Assembly: GCF_014841115.1 (NCBI RefSeq)
Contig: NZ_JACYTP010000015.1
Location: forward strand, 1-64,000
Length of the DNA: 64,000 nucleotides
Direction of reading: 5' to 3'
From: Photobacterium arenosum
GTDB lineage: Bacteria; Pseudomonadota; Gammaproteobacteria; Enterobacterales; Vibrionaceae
Part shown: positions 53,062-63,119 of the stretch, in pieces
Numbering within the stretch: the first letter of the stretch is position 1
How the letters are laid out: every line of letters starts with the position of its first letter
The notes under the pieces: generated by a model
What the model saw: only the letters and a program-made list of their open reading frames with translations
What the model was told of the DNA's origin: nothing
The model's database searches: none
Translations under genes and position numbers: made by a program

Positions 53062-53616
53062 GTGTTTCCGGTACTTTTGTTTTTATTCATTCTGGTTCCC
53101 ATCATAGAGATCGCCCTGTTTGTACAGGTTGGCGGTGTCATTGGTCTGTGGCCGACCCTGTTGCTTGTACTGCTGACGGCCGTGGTCGGCGCTTCACTGG
53201 TTCGCAGCCAGGGTATTGCGACCCTGATGTCGGTGCAGGACAGGCTAAATAAGGGGGAATTGCCCGCCCAGCAAATTGTGGAAGGTGTGATGCTGGCGGT
53301 AGCCGGTGTGCTGCTGCTGACACCGGGCTTTATGACTGACGCTATGGGGCTGGTGGTGTTACTGCCCGGGCCTCGTGCCGCGCTGGCGAAGTTTCTGATG
53401 ACTAAAGTGAAAGTGCAGAGCATGCATCAGAGCGGCTTTGGCGGTGGCTTTGGTCCGCAAGGGCCGTTTTCAGACCGCGACCCATTCCACCGCGATCAAA
53501 ACGGTGATGTATTTGACGGCGAATATGAGCGCAAAGACAAAGACAAAGACAAAGACAAAGACGAGAAAGAGAAGAAAGACAAATCAGATGACGATGATCA
53601 GCACCGGCTGCACTGA
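53062..53616 (+). CDS. fxsA: FxsA family membrane protein
   Basis: FxsA suppresses F-plasmid exclusion of phage T7 when overproduced; its normal role is unknown. The 184-residue product has three or four hydrophobic segments in the first 105 residues, including VPIIEIALFVQVGGVIGL and the LLLTPGFMTDAMGLVVLLPGPR signature (split near residue 87). I start at GTG 53062, 7 bases after AAGG; the in-frame GTG at 53056 touches that site. The tail is a simple Lys-Asp repeat. In enterics fxsA is also close to groESL. Confidence 0.9.
   Translation: MFPVLLFLFILVPIIEIALFVQVGGVIGLWPTLLLVLLTAVVGASLVRSQGIATLMSVQDRLNKGELPAQQIVEGVMLAVAGVLLLTPGFMTDAMGLVVLLPGPRAALAKFLMTKVKVQSMHQSGFGGGFGPQGPFSDRDPFHRDQNGDVFDGEYERKDKDKDKDKDEKEKKDKSDDDDQHRLH
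53533..53562 (+). repeat. Five tandem AAAGAC hexamers inside fxsA
   Basis: Five perfect copies encode alternating Lys-Asp in the fxsA C-terminal tail. In-frame hexamers can gain or lose units without breaking the gene, so the tail length may vary between strains. Confidence 0.9.
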
Positions 53617-53652
53617 GTGATTTGTTAGGTTGTTGATTTAAATGAAATAAAT

Positions 53653-53677
53653 GTCATTCCCGCGTAGGCGGGAATCC
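53653..53677. repeat. Short palindromic repeat, dRS3/REP-like
   Basis: The 20-bp dyad ATTCCCGCGTAGGCGGGAAT (53656-53675) has perfect 8-bp arms around GTAG and sits inside the common context GTC...CC. This form, ATTCCC-N8-GGGAAT, matches the Neisseria dRS3 core and related dispersed repeats in other proteobacteria. It lies between the convergent fxsA and MATE genes and could also end transcription. Confidence 0.7.
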
Positions 53678-53703
53678 ATTAAACGCGCAACTGTCAGCGG
53701 CAG

Positions 53704-55095
53704 CTATCGCGAGCGTGAAGACGAGCCCGCGTCATGTTGGTGCCCTGAACTGACATGTTGCCGGTGCAGCCTGCGTGCATACCCCAGTGCCGCCAGACCG
53801 CACAGCAGATTGGCTACGGCGATCCCGGTAAATAATCCTTCAGTACCATTTAACCGGCTGCCAACCCAGGCTGCCGGCAGCAACAAACCGAACAGACGGA
53901 TAAGATTCCACAACAGTGCCTGAAAGGACAGATGCATGGCATTCAGGGCATTGATCAATTGCATGCACACGGCCAGCAATCCGTAGCTGGCCGGTACCAG
54001 TATCAGGTAATGCCAAAGCTGGGTCTGCACCGCTTCATCCTGGCTGAACATGAGCGATATGGGCCAGCTCAGCGGCACCATCATCACAAACACCAGCAAC
54101 TGAAAGCCCAACGCGAATTTCATGGCCGTGAACAGGGCATCAAAGGCCCGTCTGGGCTGTTTTGCGCCGAAATTCTGCGCCATGAAAGGCATCAGGGCTG
54201 AGCTCAGGGCGAACATGACCAGCATCAGCAACGATTCCACCCGTATAGCCGCGCCATAGGCTGCGACAGAGGCGGTGCCCTGGCTGGCCAGCAAGACCAT
54301 CACCAGGGCATTGGATAAAGGTGCCAGGGCGTTGGATAGCCCGGCTGGGGTCCCTATGTGCAGTATCTGTCGCCAGTCGGCAACGATCAGCCGGAGATCC
54401 GGTATCGCCAGCAGCTTTTCGCGCACAATCAATATCCGTAACGACCAGACTAATGCAAACGCCCAGCTAACGCCGCTTGAAATGGCCGCGCCGCGCACAC
54501 CCAGTTCCGGAAAAGGGCCGTAGCCAAAAATCAGCAGGGGATCGAGCACGCCGTTGATCACTCCGGCCAGCATCATGATTTTTGCCGGCGATTTCGCATC
54601 GCCTGTAGCCCGGATAGCACTGTTACCGGCCATGGGAATGACCAGCAGCGGGATCGCCAGATACCAGACTTCCATATAGTCATGAATAATCGGCAGCAGG
54701 CTGTCTTCCGCGCCCAGCAGGCGGAACAGCGGATTGATGGTCAGCAGTCCGGCGATCACAGCGAGGATCACCAACAGCAATGCCAGTAACAAACCATGGC
54801 TGGAGACTCTGGCCGCCGCCTGGCTGCTACCGCTGCCCAGCAGGCGGCCAATGCAGGCTGATAACCCGACGCCCACGCCCATGGTGATGGAGTTGATGGC
54901 AAACGTGACCGGAAAGGTGAAACTGACCGCCGCCAGAGCCTGGGTACCCAGCAAAGCAATGAAAAAGGTATCGACCAGATTAAACATCAGGATAGCGACC
55001 ATGCCAAACACCATAGGGATGGTCAGGCGTCGCAGGACTTCCGGGATAGGATCGGACAGTAAACCGTGTTTATCAGGTCGTACAGTTTGGGTCAT
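53704..55095 (-). CDS. MATE family efflux transporter
   Basis: The 463-residue protein has 12 predicted helices in two similar halves, with MatE hallmarks PIPEVLRRLTIPMVFGMVAI near the start and GAAISSGVSWAFALVWS near residue 190. MATE proteins export cationic drugs or metabolites in exchange for Na+ or H+; the substrate here is unknown. ATG 55095 follows GAGAGCC; a longer frame overlaps the groES promoter region and is rejected. It diverges from groES. Confidence 0.88.
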   Translation of the reverse strand: MTQTVRPDKHGLLSDPIPEVLRRLTIPMVFGMVAILMFNLVDTFFIALLGTQALAAVSFTFPVTFAINSITMGVGVGLSACIGRLLGSGSSQAAARVSSHGLLLALLLVILAVIAGLLTINPLFRLLGAEDSLLPIIHDYMEVWYLAIPLLVIPMAGNSAIRATGDAKSPAKIMMLAGVINGVLDPLLIFGYGPFPELGVRGAAISSGVSWAFALVWSLRILIVREKLLAIPDLRLIVADWRQILHIGTPAGLSNALAPLSNALVMVLLASQGTASVAAYGAAIRVESLLMLVMFALSSALMPFMAQNFGAKQPRRAFDALFTAMKFALGFQLLVFVMMVPLSWPISLMFSQDEAVQTQLWHYLILVPASYGLLAVCMQLINALNAMHLSFQALLWNLIRLFGLLLPAAWVGSRLNGTEGLFTGIAVANLLCGLAALGYARRLHRQHVSSGHQHDAGSSSRSR

Positions 55096-55192
55096 AAGGC
55101 TCTCAGGTCTGTCTTTGCCTGCACACCCTAATGCAAAGAATGTGATCGGGCAAAAAATCTGGCACAAAAAGTAAAAAAAATCATCGTCAGGA

Positions 55193-55220
55193 CTTGGGTT
55201 CCAGAAAAACGACCCAACAT
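55193..55220 (+). promoter_or_regulatory. Heat-shock (sigma-32 type) promoter for groES-groEL
   Basis: CTTGGGT (55193-55199), a 13-bp spacer and CCCAACAT (55213-55220) resemble the sigma-32 consensus CTTGAAA / CCCCATNT at most positions. It lies 92 bp before groES. Confidence 0.6.
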
Positions 55221-55311
55221 GTCTAAGTATCAGTTTTGGCGGGATGGAACCAAACACCGTCCTGCTTTCTAACAACCCATAAATATTACCAAAATCAGGA
55301 GAGACGACCCG

Positions 55312-55602
55312 ATGAATATTCGTCCTTTACATGACCGAGTGATCGTTGAGCGCCAGGAAGTTGAATCAAAATCTGCTGGTGGCATCGTTCTGACTGGTTC
55401 TGCTGCAGAAAAATCGACCCGCGGTACAGTTTTAGCTGTAGGCAAGGGCCGCATTCTGGAGAATGGTTCTGTGCAGCCATTGGACGTTAAGGTTGGCGAC
55501 AGCGTTATTTTCGCTGAAGGTTATGCCACCAAGTCTGAGAAGATCGACGGTAAAGAAGTTCTCATCATGTCTGAAAATGACATCTTGGCAATCGTTGAAT
55601 AA
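55312..55602 (+). CDS. groES: Co-chaperonin GroES
   Basis: GroES caps the GroEL cage during folding. The 96-residue product has [18 protein letters not shown] at the start, the mobile loop with [16 protein letters not shown] (residues 19-34) and the C-terminal [30 protein letters not shown] precedes the ATG. groEL follows after 41 bp. Confidence 0.98.
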   Translation: MNIRPLHDRVIVERQEVESKSAGGIVLTGSAAEKSTRGTVLAVGKGRILENGSVQPLDVKVGDSVIFAEGYATKSEKIDGKEVLIMSENDILAIVE

Positions 55603-55628
55603 TCCATTCACTTTGAATTAAGAATTAA

Positions 55629-57284
<1,656 letters not shown>

Positions 57285-57313
57285 TCAGCCCCGTCACCTG
57301 CTGAAAAAGATAA

Positions 57314-57344
57314 AAGAACCCGCCGTATGGCGGGTTCTTTGTTT
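57314..57344 (+). terminator. Terminator after groEL
   Basis: Perfect 11-bp arms AAGAACCCGCC and GGCGGGTTCTT with loop GTAT, followed by TGTTT, 30 bp past the stop. 57345-57575 contains AT-rich sequence that should hold the next gene's promoter. Confidence 0.92.
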
Positions 57345-57575
57345 CTGGCAGGCGAGGTTTCCTCTATCTATTACAGCACATGCGTTCTCTGTCACGGTGA
57401 CCGATGAGTGGCTGGCTAGGCCATCAGTGACAGCTAGGGCGCCAGTCTGTAACCATGCTGACTATCAGTACAGTTTTGTTATTAGCTTTATTGCATATTT
57501 ACTACTCAGCCATATCTTTGTGCTTGAGCTTGCTTTAAGACTCTGTGTTTTCAACGGTATTTCAGAGAGAGCACT

Positions 57576-58166
57576 ATGTTGAAACACACTTTGGCGTTGT
57601 TAATGGCCGGCTGCGTTCTTGGCACTACGAGTAGTCATGCCGGTGATGAAGAGCAAAGCTTTATTGACCAATATCATATGGATGCTCAGATCCATCAGAT
57701 CCCGGGCGATCAGATGTTGTCTGACGAGCGTCTCAGTGACATGTTCCGGGCGCAGTCGAGAAGAATGACCATTTGCCGGGGCGACTTCATTCCTGACGGC
57801 TATGTCATCACCAGTACTACAGTTAATTTCGATTGCGGCAGCTGGCAGCACAGCGACAATGCCTACATTCTGACTGTAGCGCCGAAGGACGGTTCACGGT
57901 TTAACACTTGCGCCGGATATCACAGCCGGGTGTACGATGGTTTTGTGATTATCGCCAACATCTACAATCCGGCCTGTAATTTTGGATCTGGTAACTCAGT
58001 CAACGGCAGCACGCAGGTGTATGCCGATAAGTACAGATCCAGTTTCACTGTGTGTGCCAACTCGCCGATTCCTGCCAACTACACCCGCAGCAGACACCAT
58101 TTTTCTACAAGTTGCCGGGTCGGCATTGGCATGGGGAATAATGCCTATGTAATCACCCGCCAGTAG
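57576..58166 (+). CDS. Secreted protein of three cysteine-paired repeats
   Basis: The 196-residue product has a signal peptide (hydrophobic LALLMAGCVLG, likely cut after SHA near residue 22; a lipoprotein site at Cys13 is less likely). The mature part has three repeats of about 46 residues, each with two cysteines at near-constant spacing: Cys67/Cys87, Cys112/Cys134 and Cys160/Cys180. The first and third share a C-x4-IP-x2-Y core (CRGDFIPDGY, CANSPIPANY) and end in NAYIL/NAYVI. A small beta-rich repeat domain with one disulfide per repeat is inferred. I know no function. Confidence 0.8.
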   Translation: MLKHTLALLMAGCVLGTTSSHAGDEEQSFIDQYHMDAQIHQIPGDQMLSDERLSDMFRAQSRRMTICRGDFIPDGYVITSTTVNFDCGSWQHSDNAYILTVAPKDGSRFNTCAGYHSRVYDGFVIIANIYNPACNFGSGNSVNGSTQVYADKYRSSFTVCANSPIPANYTRSRHHFSTSCRVGIGMGNNAYVITRQ

Positions 58167-58192
58167 CGGTTACGGCTTATTCGGTTTTTCAG

Positions 58193-58219
58193 GCCCGGCC
58201 TTCTGGCTCGGGCTTTTTT
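58193..58219 (+). terminator. Terminator after the secreted-protein gene
   Basis: Arms GCCCG-GCC and GGC-CGGGC with a single bulged T and loop TTCT, followed by six T, 27 bp past the stop. Confidence 0.85.
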
Positions 58220-58746
58220 GATGCTGTGTCAGGGTGCTACATCGTTATGGGTGCGCCACGAGTCAGGTTTCTGCTCTGCGTTTTTTATTTCTCTTATCTT
58301 GCTCATCTCTTTTTAGCTGCACGTCATCGCTTGCAGTTTTCTGCCTTGCACATTGCTGTCATCGTTGCTCTATCTCTGTGAGGTATAGTTTTTATGCGGT
58401 TCATCAATAAGCAGAAACTGTCTTAATTGTTAATGATTTCATTTTTTGGTTTATTGCTAGTACATTTTTGATGAGTGGTTTGTTAATTTATTTATCTTCG
58501 TCATTTGTATTACCTTTAAATATAGTTGTTATTGGTGTTTTTAATCTTTTTCTTGGTTTTTCTACTTTTGTTTTGTTCTTTTTATGATGTGGTTTTGTGT
58601 TTAATGTGTTGATTTTATTGTTTTTTATTTCTTGATTTGTTTATCTTTTAATTTTTTGGTTAATAGCTTTATATTTTTTTCAATTTTATTTTTACCTGCC
58701 TTGTCTATTATGAATTCCAACAAGCAATGAGACATTTATTAATCAG
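58220..58746 (+). other. Long T-rich non-coding region before the biosynthetic operon
   Basis: No open frame with a usable start is present on either strand. The first part (58260-58390) is rich in C and T; the second is dominated by T. In 58501-58680 I count 116 T, 28 A and 11 C in 180 bases (64% T), a strong T-over-A skew beyond simple AT-richness. Such DNA often marks acquired segments bound by H-NS. No repeat array, integrase or tRNA end is seen. Confidence 0.8.
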
Positions 58747-58774
58747 TTAATTTACTTAAATTAAGGAATGAAAA

Positions 58775-59983
58775 ATGAACAAGGCAATCAAAGTCGGTAT
58801 TAATCGCATTGAATTCAGCACCACAGAGAATTATCTCACGCTGGAAAAACTGGCTGAGGCCCATCAGATTGATCCTGCTAAATACCTTTATGGTATAGGT
58901 CAGTCAAAAATGGCTGTACCGACGCCGGATGAAGATACCATCTCGATTGCGGCCAATGCGGCGCAGGATGTGCTGAATACTATGACACCGGAAGAAGTGA
59001 ACACCATTTCGACACTCATTTTTGCCACTGAAACGGGTGTTGACCAGTCCAAGTCGGGTGCGGCTTATCTGATGGGACTAATTGATATTCACCCCAACTG
59101 CCGGGCTTTTGAAGTGAAGCAGGCCTGCTACGGCGGTACGGCCGGATTACAGATGGCTTGCGATATGGTGCGTGCCCGTCCGGATGAGTCAGTGCTGGTT
59201 GTGGCCTGCGACATTGCCCGTTATCAGCAAAACACCCCGGGTGAATGCACACAAGGTGCCGGTGCGGTAGCCATGCTGATTACCGCTGACCCGGACATCA
59301 TTGAGATTGATGCTGAACGCGGCTGCTACAGTGCCGACATCATGGATTTCTGGCGCCCGAACCAGTTCAAACATGCCCTGGTGGACGGCGAGTTGTCGAA
59401 AGATGCCTACCTCAATGTGATGACAAGCAGCTATCAAGGCTATCTGGTCAACGGCGGTAAGCCACTGGATCAGCTCGAATGGCTCTGCTTCCACCAGCCT
59501 TTCACTAAGATGGCCAAAAAAGCCTTTGAGCACCTCAGCGCCCAGTATCCTGAGCAGATGGCGGATAAAACCGATGCCGCTTACAGCATCAGCCAGCAAT
59601 ACGGACGTGAAATTGGCAATACCTATACCGCCAGCCTCTACATTGGCCTGCTGTCTCTGCTTGATAACGCTGAGCAGGATTTGACGGGACAGACAATCGG
59701 CTTCTTCAGCTATGGCTCAGGGGCGGTGGGTGAATTCTTCTCGGGCACGGTGAATAAGAATTACCGCCACGCCATTAATACCCTGGCGAATCAGCAAAAG
59801 CTGGCTGCACGAACCGCGCTCAGCTACGACACTTATTGTCAGTATATGTACCAGCTGCGCGACTACGATCAGGCCAACATTCGCTATAACCCGACTTCCG
59901 GCTCGAACTTCAGGCTGGCCGCGATTCACGACAACAAGCGTGTCTATGAACGTGTGCTCGAGCCAATGAGCAAAGCGGCTTAA
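58775..59983 (+). CDS. Hydroxymethylglutaryl-CoA synthase family protein
   Basis: HMG-CoA synthases condense acetyl-CoA with acetoacetyl-CoA, or in polyketide assembly add an acetyl-derived carbon to a beta-keto thioester. The 402-residue protein keeps the whole catalytic triad: Glu86 (ATETGVD), Cys118 (QACYGGTAG) and His240 (CFHQPFTKM), each shifted by exactly 7 from the Staphylococcus aureus enzyme. Overall it looks closer to bacterial mevalonate MvaS (TQGAGAVAM, DFWRP, LVDGELSKDAY) than to PksG-type proteins. AAGGA lies 8 bases before the ATG. It heads the operon with an AsnB-like gene 64 bp on. Confidence 0.9.
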   Translation: MNKAIKVGINRIEFSTTENYLTLEKLAEAHQIDPAKYLYGIGQSKMAVPTPDEDTISIAANAAQDVLNTMTPEEVNTISTLIFATETGVDQSKSGAAYLMGLIDIHPNCRAFEVKQACYGGTAGLQMACDMVRARPDESVLVVACDIARYQQNTPGECTQGAGAVAMLITADPDIIEIDAERGCYSADIMDFWRPNQFKHALVDGELSKDAYLNVMTSSYQGYLVNGGKPLDQLEWLCFHQPFTKMAKKAFEHLSAQYPEQMADKTDAAYSISQQYGREIGNTYTASLYIGLLSLLDNAEQDLTGQTIGFFSYGSGAVGEFFSGTVNKNYRHAINTLANQQKLAARTALSYDTYCQYMYQLRDYDQANIRYNPTSGSNFRLAAIHDNKRVYERVLEPMSKAA

Positions 59984-60047
59984 AGCCAGACATCGCCACT
60001 TTTAACATCCAATCAATACCACTATTTGTTTAATAAGGAAGAGTAAC

Positions 60048-61994
60048 ATGTGCGGCTTTGTAACGGTTTATAGTGCGAATCCTCTTAATCAGATCAAACC
60101 TGCTCAGATTGAGCAGGGTCTTAAATCCATCATTCACCGCGGCCCCGATGAAGGGCGGGTCTGGCAGTCTAATGACCAGCGCATGATTATGGGCCATACC
60201 CGGCTGAGTATTATCGGCCTGGATAACGGTATTCAACCGATCCACAGTACGGATGGTGCGTTGCATATTGTGGTGAATGGCGAATTTTATGACTTTGAGA
60301 AAATCCGCTATGAGCTGACCCGTCAGGGCTGCAAGTTCGTGACTCAGTCGGACAGCGAGATCGCGCTGCACCTTTATCAGCTGTACGGCACCAAAGGGCT
60401 GGAAAAACTGCGGGGCGAATTCTCTCTGGTGCTGTTTGACCAGCGTCAAAACCTGGTGATTGCAATGCGTGACAGGGCCGGGGTGAAGCCCTTATTCGTG
60501 GCCGAAGATCAGGGCCGCTATTACTTTGCTTCTGAAATCAAAGCCATTATTGATTCTGGCGTCCGCGCTGTCTGGGATGAGGCGTCCTACAACACCCGCG
60601 CGTTTTACCTCAAGAATAATACCCTGTTCCAAAATGTGCAGTCCGTACCGGCGGGGCACATGATGACCCTGACGCCTTCCGGTGTGACCCAGCAGTGCTA
60701 CTGGGATATCGACTACCCGGATGCGGAAACGCTCAATGCCAGTACCCTGTCTGATGCTGATGCCATTCAACAGGTGCACGATGCCATTGAAGAGTCAGTG
60801 AAGCTGCGCCTGAGAGCGGACGTACCGATTGGGGTATACCTGAGCGGGGGCGTGGATTCCTCGGCTATCCTGGGGATGGCCACTCAGCTGGCGGGCAAGC
60901 CGTTTGATGCCTATAACCTGTCCTTTGGTGAAATGGAAGATTACGACGAAAACCGTTTTGCCCGCTTGGCGGCGGAGAAGAACGGTGCCCGTTTCCATAC
61001 TGTGCCTGTGACGCAAAAAGATCTGGCCGATAATTTTGAAAAAGCCGTCTGGCATAACGAGACCCCGTTTTTTAATGCACACGGCGTGGCGAAATATATT
61101 CTCAGCGGCATAGTACAGGATGCCGGTAACAAAGTGGTGCTGACCGGGGAAGGGGCGGACGAAGTCTTTGGCGGCTACCCGCACTTTAAGCGCGACATGG
61201 CGCTGTTTAATACCCAGGGCCAGAACCCGGACGATGTTCAGGCCATCTTACAGAAAATGAAGGCTAATCAGGCGGGTTATACCCAGCAAGGTATGCCGGC
61301 GGACGTTGAGTGGCTGACGCAGCAGCTGGGGCACGGGGTATCCTGGCTCGACAATCAGGCGGGCTGGTTCAAAGAGCTGCAAAACGTCTATGCCGACAGC
61401 CAGATCGACAGATTTGGTGATGTCGAACCCTACCGTATCTTCTTCAATCAGCTCGATCACCGCAAGCTGGCAGGGATCGACCCGGTACACCGCTCTATGT
61501 ATCTGTGGGCCAAGTCTTTTCTGCCGAACTTTGTGCTGACCACTTTGGGTGATCGCATGGAAATGGCCCACAGCGTAGAAGGTCGCGTGCCTCTGCTGGA
61601 CCACCGCGTGATGGAGCTGGCGGCGACATTGCCTGTGCACCTGAAAGTGCGCGGTAATACTGAAAAATTTGTGTTCCGTGAAGCCATGAAGCCTTACCTG
61701 CCTGAAGAGCTGTATAAGCGTAAAAAACATTACTTCCGCGCCCCGCCTTCCACGCTGATGCAGCAGGGCCCGCTGTTTGAACTGGTTAACGACACCCTGA
61801 ACTCGTCCAGCCTGGATGCACTGCCTTTCTTCGACAGCAAGAAAGTACGCCGCCTGCTGGCAGAGATGCCGAAAATGTCACCGCAGCGTCTGGCACTGCT
61901 CGACCCTATGCTGATGGAGCTGACCAGCCTGTGCATCTTGCAGCGTAAGTTCAACCTGGCATCGACACCGTCTGTGTATAAGGAAGCGGCATAA
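60048..61994 (+). CDS. AsnB-type glutamine-dependent amidotransferase
   Basis: The 648-residue protein has a class II glutaminase domain (catalytic Cys2 in MCGF; HRGPDEG near residue 31; VNGEFYD near 76; SDSEIAL) and an ATP-pyrophosphatase synthetase domain with the PP-loop LSGGVDSSAI (about 265-274) and GEGADEVFGGYP. It is nearly 95 residues longer than E. coli AsnB. It can amidate a carboxyl group; asparagine itself or a secondary-metabolite intermediate are both possible. Its place inside a biosynthetic-type operon favours the latter. Its TAA overlaps the next ATG by one base. Confidence 0.9.
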   Translation: MCGFVTVYSANPLNQIKPAQIEQGLKSIIHRGPDEGRVWQSNDQRMIMGHTRLSIIGLDNGIQPIHSTDGALHIVVNGEFYDFEKIRYELTRQGCKFVTQSDSEIALHLYQLYGTKGLEKLRGEFSLVLFDQRQNLVIAMRDRAGVKPLFVAEDQGRYYFASEIKAIIDSGVRAVWDEASYNTRAFYLKNNTLFQNVQSVPAGHMMTLTPSGVTQQCYWDIDYPDAETLNASTLSDADAIQQVHDAIEESVKLRLRADVPIGVYLSGGVDSSAILGMATQLAGKPFDAYNLSFGEMEDYDENRFARLAAEKNGARFHTVPVTQKDLADNFEKAVWHNETPFFNAHGVAKYILSGIVQDAGNKVVLTGEGADEVFGGYPHFKRDMALFNTQGQNPDDVQAILQKMKANQAGYTQQGMPADVEWLTQQLGHGVSWLDNQAGWFKELQNVYADSQIDRFGDVEPYRIFFNQLDHRKLAGIDPVHRSMYLWAKSFLPNFVLTTLGDRMEMAHSVEGRVPLLDHRVMELAATLPVHLKVRGNTEKFVFREAMKPYLPEELYKRKKHYFRAPPSTLMQQGPLFELVNDTLNSSSLDALPFFDSKKVRRLLAEMPKMSPQRLALLDPMLMELTSLCILQRKFNLASTPSVYKEAA

Positions 61995-63118
61995 TGAAAA
62001 TCGGTATTGTTGGCGCGGGATTAAACGGACTGGCCTGCGCACTGCTGCTGAAAAAGTTCGGGCATGAGGTCACTGTGTTCGAGCGCAGCGAGCAACCGCG
62101 GGATTCAGGCACAGGGATCTACGTCTGGCCGCAAGGAGTACAGATCCTGCGCTTCATTCTCAATGACAACAGCTTCCTTAACGAAGGGCAGCCGATAGAT
62201 TCGCTGGTGACGTTGGATCGCCACGGTAAAGAAGTGCACCGCCAGCTGGTTCAAATGCCGGGGCATGATTTTCCGGCACCGGCTGTGATGTTTGAGCGTC
62301 AGCGTTTGTTCAATCTGCTCAAACAGGAGCTGGGCCCGGATGACATCCGCTACGGCGCAGCCTGTACCAAGGTGATCAATACCCGCGAAGAGGCAAAAAT
62401 TGAAATCAACCACAGTGACTATGAATCTTTTGATCTGGTTGTCGGCACCGACGGTATCTCATCCAAGGTCAGGGAATATGTCTGCGACAGTCAGCCGCAC
62501 TACACCGGGGTGATCGCTTCCCGGGGCGTGACCTGCTTTGACTGCGATATTCTGGAAGAGAATGCGTGCCAGATTTTCGCCCATGATCAGGCCCGGCTGG
62601 TGACTTATCCGCTCGATAACAGCACCCGTTTCCGTTACTGGTTCGTGGCGTACCAGCATGACCTGGATCAGCCCACCCTGAACAGAAACGAGATGGCGCA
62701 GCGCCTGGAAGGGCTGCCGGCACCGCTGCTGGAGATGATCGAAAATACGCGGGAAGACAACATACTGACCCTGCCGCTCAACGCCATCACCCCGGGTCAT
62801 CAATGGTACAACGGCCGTTGTGTGCTGCTGGGTGACAGTATTCACGGCATGTTACCGACGCTGGGTTACGGGCTGACCCTGGGACTGGAAAACTGCTTCA
62901 TGCTGGCTCAGGCACTGAACGGCAGCTGTTTTGATGACATTCAACCGGCACTCAAGCGCTACCAGACCCGGGTGGCACAGCGTTCCTGCCAGTTAATCGA
63001 GGTGATGGAGCAACTGACAGACTTGTTTTATTTCCAGAAAGAAACCGTGCAAAAACAACAGCGTCTCGGCGAGGTGATGGGACGCTTTCACGAACTGGCC
63101 CGAACAACGGCATTTTAA
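61994..63118 (+). CDS. Group A FAD-dependent monooxygenase
   Basis: The 374-residue protein has the three motifs of class A flavin hydroxylases (salicylate hydroxylase and UbiH type): GXGXXG at residues 7-12 (GAGLNG), the DG motif (VVGTDGISSKVRE, about 150-162) and the GD motif (LLGDSIHGMLPTLGYG, about 276-291). Such enzymes use NAD(P)H and O2 to hydroxylate or epoxidise electron-rich substrates, often natural-product intermediates. Its start overlaps the amidotransferase stop (TAATG), so the two are translationally coupled. It has no membrane anchor. Substrate is unknown. Confidence 0.88.
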   Translation: MKIGIVGAGLNGLACALLLKKFGHEVTVFERSEQPRDSGTGIYVWPQGVQILRFILNDNSFLNEGQPIDSLVTLDRHGKEVHRQLVQMPGHDFPAPAVMFERQRLFNLLKQELGPDDIRYGAACTKVINTREEAKIEINHSDYESFDLVVGTDGISSKVREYVCDSQPHYTGVIASRGVTCFDCDILEENACQIFAHDQARLVTYPLDNSTRFRYWFVAYQHDLDQPTLNRNEMAQRLEGLPAPLLEMIENTREDNILTLPLNAITPGHQWYNGRCVLLGDSIHGMLPTLGYGLTLGLENCFMLAQALNGSCFDDIQPALKRYQTRVAQRSCQLIEVMEQLTDLFYFQKETVQKQQRLGEVMGRFHELARTTAF

Positions 63119-63119
63119 C

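Noticed and set aside
58220-58746. Search for a hidden gene, CRISPR array, attachment site or transposon end in the T-rich gap
   Set aside because: No open frame with a start and ribosome site, no evenly spaced repeats, no terminal inverted repeats and no tRNA fragment were found.
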